Below are positions 41,892 to 47,641 of a stretch of DNA of 47,641 nt, piece by piece; the stretch's first letter is position 1; every line of letters begins with the position of its first letter. Source of the stretch: Eggerthellales bacterium (GTDB lineage Bacteria; Actinomycetota; Coriobacteriia; Coriobacteriales; Eggerthellaceae); assembly GCA_029101185.1 (NCBI GenBank), contig JAQXQN010000151.1, positions 1 through 47,641 on the forward strand, given 5' to 3'. Position numbers and translations under genes: made by a program. The notes under the pieces were generated by a model. The model was not told the DNA's origin and ran no database searches. It saw only the letters and a list, made by a program, of their open reading frames with translations.

Positions 41892-44510
41892 CTAATACTC
41901 CGACACCTCCGACATATTCACCCCGAATGCGCCGAAGATATCCTCCATTGCCATCTCCGGGCCTGCAGGCTCCGAGGATTGAGGAGTTTGATCCTGGGCA
42001 GCGGCATCTGCCTTGGACGATTCGGCAGCCTCCATGGCCTGGGCCTTGAACTTCATGAAGTCCTGGGCAACCTGGGCCTGGGCCGCAGTGGGCTCGGGCT
42101 CCTGCCCAACCCCGGGCCATCCTTCGGGCTCGACGGTGCCCTTGGCGTTTTTCGGGTCAGGCATGGAGTCAAACCCTAGTTCAAGCCCTACGGGATATGG
42201 GTCTACCGGCTCGGGCCCGTCAGGCATCACCGAGGTGTGGGTGGCAGGCTTTCGGGCAACCGAGCGCGCAGCGGGCGCGGAGACGGAGAAGGGATTCACC
42301 TCAGGCACCACGAACTTAGACTCGGAGGGCACCGGGGATGGGGCCGCTACTGGGGTCGGGACCGGAGCTGGGGCTGGCGCTGGGGCCGGGGCTTGGACCG
42401 CTACTGGGGCCGGGGCCGGGGCCGGGGCTGGGGCCGCTACTGGGGCCGAGGCCGGGACCGGCGCCGCCGTTGGCGCCGCAGCCGGCAGGTCCTCCCAGGG
42501 AGGTATGGACCCGAAGTCCTCATACCCATACCCAGCAGCATCAGCATCGGAATAAGGAACCACGTCTTCCTGGGGAGGCTGCGTGTCAGGAGTCACCGGA
42601 ACCTGCTTGCCACGCTGCACGAATTTGGGCTTAGCCACAGGCGCATTGGTGACCACGTCCTTCGTGGCAGCAACAACCGCCGCCGCATCAAAGCCTTGAC
42701 CAGGCTTTTTACGAGATACCTGGGCGGCAGAACCAGCAGAGCCCCCAAAGGATGGCGTTCTCGCAGAGGATCTCGCAGCGCTGGCAGCAGCAATCGCCGC
42801 AGCCGCAGCTCCGGAACCCGAAGCAGGCTGGGCCTTCACCACCTGGAACGGCACGTCTTCGCCAAAGGCGTCCCGAAGGCATTCGGCAAGAGCCGCCTGC
42901 ACCTCTGCCCCTTGGGCGATGTTATAGGCAAAATCGTTCTCCTCGGGATACTGCAGCAGCACGCCAGAGGCGCTCTGGTCAGGAGCAATCTGAGCAGACA
43001 TCAGCAAAGACCCCCACGCCGCCTTCTTGCCTTTCAAAAGCTTGAGGGCCGCCTGCCAATGTCTCTGCAGCGAGATTGGATTGGCAATCTTTGCCGCAAC
43101 CCCCGAGGCTGCCCCGGCGGAAGGAATGGCCGAAGCCTGTGCAGCAGGTGTCGAAGCGACCTGGACCGCCGGCGCAGCGGGCGCCTGCGCAACAGGTCGA
43201 ACCACGGCTGGCACAGCGGGCGCGGCAGCTGCGGGACGAGGCGCGGGCACCGCAGCTGGTGCGGATACCGCAGGTCGGGGCGCTGGTGCAGGCGCAGGCG
43301 CCGCAGCTGGTGCAACCGCCGCAGCTGGTGCAACCGCCGCAGCTGGCGCACCTGCAAAAGGCCCGGAGGCAAGGGCCTGCTCAAGCACCTCCACCCGAGC
43401 AGCCAAGGATTCAAGGGTCAAATCCGTTTCCGGCCTGGTTGCCCTCACCAAAAACAGCTCAAAGGTCATTCGCGGGTTAGAGGAGGTCTTCAGCTCCGTG
43501 CCCATCTTGCCCAGCTCATCCAAAAGGAAGGCAAGCCTATCCGGGCCGAACCCTTTCGCCTGGTTGCGCAACCCCTCAAGCTCATCCGCCGATGCAGAAA
43601 TGGCAGCCTGGCCACCGGTGACCTGCAGCACATACAGGTCCCTCACCCGCATGGTGAGCCCCTTTGCAAACTGAGCCAGATCCGTGCCGTTTTGCACCAG
43701 CTGCTCAAGCCAGCCAAAGGCCCCACCTGCATCCCGCCTGGCCAGGCACTCAACCAACGTATCCAGCTCCTCAGAGGAGGAAACCCCCAACGCCAGTTTT
43801 GCTGCATCAAGGGACGCTTCGCCATTCCCAAAGGCAATCACCTGCTCAAGGGAGGTCAACGCGTCGCGCATGCCTCCTTGGGCGCGGGCCGCCACCATCT
43901 GCAGGGCGCCCGGATCATATCCCACCTGCTCGGCCTGGCAGACCTGCTCAAGGCGGGAGACAATCTCAGGCTCGGTGAGCCGATGAAAGTCAAAGCGCTG
44001 GCACCGGGACAGGATGGTCTCGGGAATTTTCTGGGGGTCGGTGGTACACATGATAAACACCACGTGGGCCGGAGGCTCCTCAAGGGTCTTGAGCAGGGCG
44101 TTAAAGGCCGGCACCGTGAGCATGTGGACCTCGTCGATGATGTAAATCTTCCGACGGCCAAAGGTGGGGGCGAACTGAACGCGCCCGATAATCTCCTCGC
44201 GCACATTTTCCACGCCGGTGCGGCTAGCGGCGTCCATTTCGTTCACGTCGGGGTGGATGCCCAAGGTGATCTGGCGACATTGCTCGCAGGTGTCATCCGG
44301 CTGAGGGGTGGGGCCGCTTTCGCACAGCAGGGCCTTGGCAAGAATGCGGGCAGTGGTGGTCTTTCCCGTGCCCCGGGGGCCGCAGAACAGGTAGGCGTGG
44401 GAGACTTTGTCCGACTCGATGGCGTTTTTCAGGGTCCGCTCTATATGGGTCTGGCCCACAACATCGTTAAACGTCTGGGGACGATACTTCCTGTACAAGG
44501 CCTCAGCCAT
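41892..44510 (-). CDS. dnaX: DNA polymerase III subunits gamma/tau
   Basis: An 872-residue clamp-loader ATPase. Walker A GPRGTGKT is at 44-51, the sensor DEVHML near 125 and the SRC motif (LSRCQRFDF) near 170. The zinc module has Cys63, Cys75 and Cys78 but Asp in place of the second Cys (PDDTCEQC where PCGxCxxC is usual). The C-terminal half contains two long Ala/Pro tracts (about 370-460 and 690-760) and a tau-like domain between them. ATG 44510 has AAGGGGG. I saw no A6G-type slippery site, so a frameshift product as in E. coli is unlikely. Two dispersed-word copies or variants lie inside (43814, 43154). Confidence 0.95.
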   Translation of the reverse strand: MAEALYRKYRPQTFNDVVGQTHIERTLKNAIESDKVSHAYLFCGPRGTGKTTTARILAKALLCESGPTPQPDDTCEQCRQITLGIHPDVNEMDAASRTGVENVREEIIGRVQFAPTFGRRKIYIIDEVHMLTVPAFNALLKTLEEPPAHVVFIMCTTDPQKIPETILSRCQRFDFHRLTEPEIVSRLEQVCQAEQVGYDPGALQMVAARAQGGMRDALTSLEQVIAFGNGEASLDAAKLALGVSSSEELDTLVECLARRDAGGAFGWLEQLVQNGTDLAQFAKGLTMRVRDLYVLQVTGGQAAISASADELEGLRNQAKGFGPDRLAFLLDELGKMGTELKTSSNPRMTFELFLVRATRPETDLTLESLAARVEVLEQALASGPFAGAPAAAVAPAAAVAPAAAPAPAPAPRPAVSAPAAVPAPRPAAAAPAVPAVVRPVAQAPAAPAVQVASTPAAQASAIPSAGAASGVAAKIANPISLQRHWQAALKLLKGKKAAWGSLLMSAQIAPDQSASGVLLQYPEENDFAYNIAQGAEVQAALAECLRDAFGEDVPFQVVKAQPASGSGAAAAAIAAASAARSSARTPSFGGSAGSAAQVSRKKPGQGFDAAAVVAATKDVVTNAPVAKPKFVQRGKQVPVTPDTQPPQEDVVPYSDADAAGYGYEDFGSIPPWEDLPAAAPTAAPVPASAPVAAPAPAPAPAPVAVQAPAPAPAPAPVPTPVAAPSPVPSESKFVVPEVNPFSVSAPAARSVARKPATHTSVMPDGPEPVDPYPVGLELGFDSMPDPKNAKGTVEPEGWPGVGQEPEPTAAQAQVAQDFMKFKAQAMEAAESSKADAAAQDQTPQSSEPAGPEMAMEDIFGAFGVNMSEVSEY
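42351..42480. repeat. GGGGCC-type 6-bp repeats encoding Pro-Ala tract in dnaX
   Basis: Repeated GGGGCTGGG/GGGGCCGGG units, with a ACTGGGGCC phrase occurring three times, encode the APAPAP tract of the DnaX C-terminal half. A second, related tract lies at about 43240-43350 (GCAGCTGGTGCAACC units). Both are slippage-prone and likely to vary in length between strains. Confidence 0.65.
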
Positions 44511-44583
44511 GAAAACCCCCTTGCCGACACGCCGCCTGCATATAACAAAACAGGCCGGGAACGCGTCCCGACCTGCGAATTTC

Positions 44584-44657
44584 TGGCTGGACCACAGGGA
44601 TTCGAACCCCGACTAAAGGCACCAAAAACCCTTGTGCTGCCATTACACCATGGTCCA
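44584..44657 (-). tRNA. tRNA-Gln (anticodon UUG)
   Basis: A 74-nt gene on the minus strand: acceptor TGGACCA/TGGTCCA, D arm GTGTAATGGCAGCAC, anticodon stem AGGGT/GCCTT with loop TTTTGGT (anticodon TTG), T arm GGTTCGAATCC, discriminator G and encoded CCA (complement of 44584-44586). It lies between dnaX and prsW. Confidence 0.93.
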
Positions 44658-44757
44658 ACGTACGCGCATTCCGCGCAGCGAGGCGTTATTATACAGCAAA
44701 TCGCCCGCCGCTCCCAAGACGCGGCGCCGAATAGAGAACCTCCAGAAAGGCCACCCC

Positions 44758-45573
44758 ATGATTAACGTCCTTGGAACCGTGCAGGCCCTCATTGCGATTG
44801 TTCCCGCCATCATCCTCTGCGTCATGATTTACCGGATGGACAAGGTGGAGAAGGAACCTGTGGGGCTCATTATCCTTACATTTATATTAGGAGGAGTTGC
44901 CGCCGCGCCGATCCTCGTCTGCGAGATTGCCGTGGACGCGGCCCTGGGATGGCTCAAGTACCAAGGCCCCCTGGGCATGCTGCTGTTCATGCTTTTGGGC
45001 GTAGCCCTGATCGAGGAATTCTTCAAGCTGATGGCAACCATGCCCGCCTACAAGTCCCGACACTTCAACTACACCTTTGACGGGGTGGTGTACTGCGCCT
45101 CTGCAGCATTGGGGTACGCGTGCCTGGAAAATATCCTCTACATTGTGGGGGATCCCAGTTGGATGAACACCGCCGTCGTCCGCGGCGTCCTTGCTGTGCC
45201 CGGCCACATGTGCGACGGCATCTTCATGGGCGTGTTCCTGGGAATGGCCAAGTACTATTCCGTCCGAGGCATGAAGGCAAAGTCCTGGGGGTTTGTGGGC
45301 CTGTGCCTGGCCGCCCCTATCACGGAGCACATGATTTACGACACCCTATGCCAATTTGGCACCCTGTATGTCCTGCTCTGGTCCGTATTCGTGTACGTGA
45401 TGGCCTTTATTGCGGTAGGCATGACCAAGGGCAAGCACGACAAACCCATTTTCTTTGACCCCCGCGTCAGCCCCTACAGCAACCAGTACTGGCAGCGGGC
45501 CCCGTACTTCGACAACCCCCGGCACCCCTATCAGCAAGACATCGCCGCCCAGTACCAGCAGCCCCGCAGATAG
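44758..45573 (+). CDS. prsW: PrsW-family intramembrane metalloprotease
   Basis: A 271-residue polytopic membrane protein. The PrsW signature is visible: EE in GVALIEEFFKLMA (about 84-91), HMCDGIFMG near 154 and TEHMIYDT near 194 as further metal or active-site ligands. About eight hydrophobic segments are present, then a Tyr/Gln/Pro-rich cytoplasmic tail. ATG 44758 has GAAAGG; the open frame upstream runs through the tRNA. Relatives cleave anti-sigma factors or other membrane proteins; no such partner is adjacent here. Confidence 0.85.
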   Translation: MINVLGTVQALIAIVPAIILCVMIYRMDKVEKEPVGLIILTFILGGVAAAPILVCEIAVDAALGWLKYQGPLGMLLFMLLGVALIEEFFKLMATMPAYKSRHFNYTFDGVVYCASAALGYACLENILYIVGDPSWMNTAVVRGVLAVPGHMCDGIFMGVFLGMAKYYSVRGMKAKSWGFVGLCLAAPITEHMIYDTLCQFGTLYVLLWSVFVYVMAFIAVGMTKGKHDKPIFFDPRVSPYSNQYWQRAPYFDNPRHPYQQDIAAQYQQPRR

Positions 45574-45604
45574 GCTCAGCACCAATAATCATTTCAGAAT
45601 AACG

Positions 45605-45627
45605 AAGGGTCCCAACTTGGGACCCTT
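45605..45627. terminator. Bidirectional intrinsic terminator
   Basis: AAGGGTCCC (45605-45613) pairs exactly with GGGACCCTT (45619-45627) around AACTT. TTGTTATGG follows on the plus strand after prsW, and CGTTATTC on the minus strand. It sits between the two convergent genes. Confidence 0.7.
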
Positions 45628-45669
45628 TGTTATGGTGCGTCATATTCTCGGGACGAAATCCGCCCAGAT

Positions 45670-45723
45670 GCCGGCTTGTTTGCTGGAATCAGCCGCCCTA
45701 CTGGAGCCAGCCGGTTTACTGAC
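45670..45723. repeat. Degenerate 18-bp tandem repeat across the lipoprotein stop codon
   Basis: Units 45670-45687, 45688-45705 and 45706-45723 are imperfect copies (GCCGGCTTGTTTGCTGGA type). The third contains the TAA stop (45716-45718) of the minus-strand lipoprotein. It is a weaker example of the pattern seen at tsaC, addA and the DUF1385 gene. Confidence 0.4.
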
Positions 45724-46123
45724 CGCTGTTGTACGGCTCAGTGGTGTAGGTGGTAGAACCCACCTTCAGCTGGCCGTCGGAAGTGAGAACCAAGGTGTCA
45801 CCAGGGGCAATAGAAACTCCGTAGAAGTCATAGTTCCACGCGGTGTTGGTGATAATCCCCACGTCGTAGAGCTCTGCGCCGGTGGCCTCAAGGGTCACGT
45901 CCACATAGGAGCCGTCATCGATGCCCTGGGCAATGGGGTCTCCCCAGGAAGGATTCTCGGGGGAGTTCACATACAAAGAGCCGATCCTCTCGCCCACCTG
46001 GTTCTCAAAGCGGAAGCCATCTGAAGGCGCTGCGGAAGATCCGCTCCCTCCACAGGCAACCAGCGCCAGGCAGCTGGCAAGCGCGACGGTAATAAGACCG
46101 ATGAGAAGTGTCCTCTTCTTCAT
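45716..46123 (-). CDS. Small lipoprotein, function unknown
   Basis: A 135-residue protein with a clear lipoprotein signal: KKR, hydrophobic LLIGLITVALASCLALV and lipobox LVAC with Cys24 followed by GGSGSS. The mature domain of about 100 residues appears beta rich (QVGERIGSLYVNSPENPSWGDP, YVDVTLEATGAELYDVGI, WNYDFYGVSIAPGDTLVLTSDGQLKV), reminiscent of small immunoglobulin-like domains, but I recognise no family. ATG 46123 with GGAGGAAAGG. Convergent with prsW. Confidence 0.8.
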   Translation of the reverse strand: MKKRTLLIGLITVALASCLALVACGGSGSSAAPSDGFRFENQVGERIGSLYVNSPENPSWGDPIAQGIDDGSYVDVTLEATGAELYDVGIITNTAWNYDFYGVSIAPGDTLVLTSDGQLKVGSTTYTTEPYNSGQ

Positions 46124-46454
46124 CCTTTCCTCCTCTTGGTGTTGGGCACCTGCATATTAGAGCCCGCGGGTTGCATCCCTTTCCTTTGATGCTAGCCGCA
46201 TTGTACCAGTAATGGCGCAACCCACGAAGTCATTAACCGTCCGACCGCGCACCTATCACCCCGCAATTTGCCAAAATCCTCGGCCTGTGGCCAGAAAATG
46301 CCCCCGGCATAGGTCTCTTCGCCATGGCTGCGGTATATTTTCCAGGTCATCAAGAATTGGCATCCGCCCGCAACACCCTCGGGAGAAACCGCCGGGGGAT
46401 TGCGAGTGAAACCGCCAGCAAATCATCAGTTAACCACCAGAGAATCGAGCCACC
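46124..46454. other. Intergenic region before the aminotransferase
   Basis: This 331-bp gap separates divergent genes. A short frame from about 46237 runs into the aminotransferase start (ATGA overlap) but has no good start codon or family match. I see no RNA gene, and no strong promoter beyond scattered AT-rich pieces (GTATATTTTCC near 46330). Confidence 0.4.
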
Positions 46455-47641
46455 ATGATCAACCAATCCTATTACGCCCTAGGCGTGGAGCCTTCCTCCA
46501 TCCGCGAGCTGTTTGCCTACGGCCTGGCCCGCAAGGCCGAAATCGGGGAGGACAATGTCTTTGACTTCAGCATCGGCAGTCCCTCGGTGCCCGCCCCTGA
46601 GTCGGTGAAGCAGGCCATCATTGACCAACTTGAGACTATCCCAGCCCAAAAGCTCCACGGGTACACCCCCGCCCAAGGAACCCCCGCCTGCCGAGGTTCG
46701 GTGGCCGCATCCCTGAACAGGCGGTTTGGCACCTCCTACACCGCGGACAACCTGTATATGACCTGCGGCGCGGCGGCGTCCCTCAACATCACCATCAGCG
46801 CCATCACCACCCCAGGCCAGGAGGTCATTGTCCTGACTCCCTACTTCCCGGAGTACCGGGTCTGGATCGAGAACGCCGGCTGCACCTGCGTCGAGGTCCC
46901 CACCCGCACCGGGGATTTCCAGTTCGACCTTGAAGCCATTGCCCAGGCCATCACCCCGCACACCGCCGCCATCATCATCAACTCCCCCAACAATCCTGCG
47001 GGAACCATTTACCCCAAATCTGACCTGGAAAAGCTTTCCGCACTACTGCAGGAGAAGGAGGAGGCTCTCTCCTGCGAGATTACCCTCATCGCCGACGAGC
47101 CCTACCGCGAGATCGTCTACGGCGACACTCAGGTGCCCTGGATTCCCACCATCCACCCCCGCACCGTAGTGTGTTATTCCTGGTCAAAGAGCCTGAGCCT
47201 GCCCGGCGAGCGCATCGGATACATCCTGGTGCCCGACACCTGCCCCAACCATGAAGCGGTGTACGCCACCATCTGCGGCGCGGGTCGAGCCCTAGGGTTC
47301 GTATGCGCCCCTGCAATCTTCCAAGGTGTCATCGAGCGCTGCGTAGATGAACCTTCGGATGTCGAAGCGTACCGGCGCAACCGGGATGCCCTTTATGGCG
47401 GCCTAACCGCCATGGGGTATGAGTGTGTGGCTCCCCAAGGGGCGTTTTATCTATGGGTGAAGGCCCTTGAGCCCGATGCCGCTGCCTTCTGCAGCAGGGC
47501 GAAATCGAAAGAGCTGCTCATCGTGCCTTCTGACAGCTTTGGCGTGGAAGGCTGGTGCCGCATCAGCTACTGCGTCAGCCACAAGACCATCATGGGATCC
47601 ATGCCCGCGTTCCAGGAGCTGTTCGATTCCTATCAGGGATA
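46455..47641 (+). CDS. PLP-dependent aminotransferase, class I/II (runs to window edge)
   Basis: At least 395 residues of a fold-type I aminotransferase. SIGSPSVPAPESV (near 40), YTPAQGTPACRGSVA (near 70), TYHPNNPAG-like INSPNNPAGTIYP (near 180) and the Lys-containing SWSKSLSLPGERIGYIL (near 235, PLP Schiff base) are all present, and the arginine of the GWCRISYC segment near the end binds the carboxylate. The last bases are TA, so the stop codon is probably cut by only one base. The amino donor is unclear; aspartate-type enzymes are the nearest reading. A CGAAGCGT word (47363) encodes VEAY. Confidence 0.88.
   Translation, partial: MINQSYYALGVEPSSIRELFAYGLARKAEIGEDNVFDFSIGSPSVPAPESVKQAIIDQLETIPAQKLHGYTPAQGTPACRGSVAASLNRRFGTSYTADNLYMTCGAAASLNITISAITTPGQEVIVLTPYFPEYRVWIENAGCTCVEVPTRTGDFQFDLEAIAQAITPHTAAIIINSPNNPAGTIYPKSDLEKLSALLQEKEEALSCEITLIADEPYREIVYGDTQVPWIPTIHPRTVVCYSWSKSLSLPGERIGYILVPDTCPNHEAVYATICGAGRALGFVCAPAIFQGVIERCVDEPSDVEAYRRNRDALYGGLTAMGYECVAPQGAFYLWVKALEPDAAAFCSRAKSKELLIVPSDSFGVEGWCRISYCVSHKTIMGSMPAFQELFDSYQG

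Larger units (their letters stand above)
1047..47370. repeat. Dispersed CGAAGCGT word family (26 or more copies in the window)
   Basis: Exact copies start at (+) 1047, 2121, 3759, 9648, 15192, 18491, 19473, 21808, 26637, 28419, 35064, 41376, 47363 and (-) 1832, 3181, 5457, 10704, 14080, 16046, 23139, 23742, 26982, 29258, 31522, 39869, 43814. A random 60% GC sequence of this length should give about 2. Flanks extend the consensus to roughly TGKCGAAGCGTCC: 17 of 26 carry TGG or TGT just before CGAAGCGT. Six copies are intergenic; the rest lie in genes in all three frames. One-base variants are also frequent, for example at 12079, 30574, 36424, 37338, 37368 and 43154. See the findings for interpretation. 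Confidence 0.8.

Noticed and set aside
41892-43000. Programmed frameshift in dnaX as in E. coli
   Set aside because: No A6G-type slippery heptamer followed by a stem was seen; the gene reads through to the tau end without interruption.
42237-44765. An 842-codon + strand frame opposite dnaX
   Set aside because: Created by the high-GC codon pattern and Ala/Pro repeats of dnaX; Arg/Gly-rich with no domain.
46234-46458. A small coding frame ending in ATGA overlap with the aminotransferase start
   Set aside because: It has no ribosome site and no suitable start before codon 40 or so, and shows no family similarity.

Overview
The window looks like chromosomal DNA of a GC-rich (about 60% by eye) actinobacterium, most likely class Coriobacteriia. 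The signs are the adjacent coaE and uvrB genes in the same direction downstream of rpsA, a dnaX-ybaB-recR operon, ThyX as thymidylate synthase, a Gram-positive type Tad pilus operon without a secretin, GPH-type sugar transport, and hydantoinase/DUF917 genes. The class assignment is inference; the gene families are read directly from motifs.

Layout. Positions 8-105 hold a long imperfect hairpin repeat. At 295-5175 lie a papain-fold hypothetical protein (-), an amino-sugar operon (+: BadF-type GlcNAc kinase, GPH symporter, PIG-L deacetylase) and a convergent threonylcarbamoyl-AMP synthase (-). Positions 5273-5425 hold an orphan + strand promoter, short ORF, competing hairpins and intrinsic terminator, a candidate small RNA or attenuator. 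A three-gene minus operon (DUF917, DUF917, hydantoinase A family) covers 5486-9387. After two small membrane-protein genes comes a housekeeping block on the minus strand: rpsA, prepilin peptidase, DAHP synthase, coaE, uvrB. Then come mscS (+), a DUF1385 protein with thyX, and a DtxR/MntR regulator.

Positions 21278-30388 are one tightly overlapping minus-strand Tad (Flp) pilus operon: cpaB, tadZ, tadA, tadB, tadC, flp, a second Flp-like pilin, tadE, a large TadG-like protein, a TadE-like protein, DUF192 and a zinc-ribbon protein. The prepilin peptidase (15408-16070) is the only obvious missing partner and sits about 5 kb away. Positions 30968-37497 encode an AddAB-type helicase-nuclease. Next are tRNA-Val, a HicB-like/HTH regulator, a HAD phosphatase, ornithine carbamoyltransferase with ARG-box-like sites, recR-ybaB-dnaX, tRNA-Gln, a PrsW protease, a lipoprotein and an aminotransferase cut by the window edge.

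Three cross-cutting patterns stand out. (1) An 8-bp word, CGAAGCGT, occurs at least 26 times, against about 2 expected from composition. It has a wider TGKCGAAGCGTCC consensus, a 13:13 strand split, uses all reading frames and also lies in intergenic DNA, so it behaves like a DNA uptake sequence or similar genome-wide signal. (2) The region upstream of the Tad operon shares three ordered sequence blocks with the region upstream of the HicB-like/HTH gene, suggesting a regulator and its target. (3) Several genes end in short tandem repeats that run across the stop codon.
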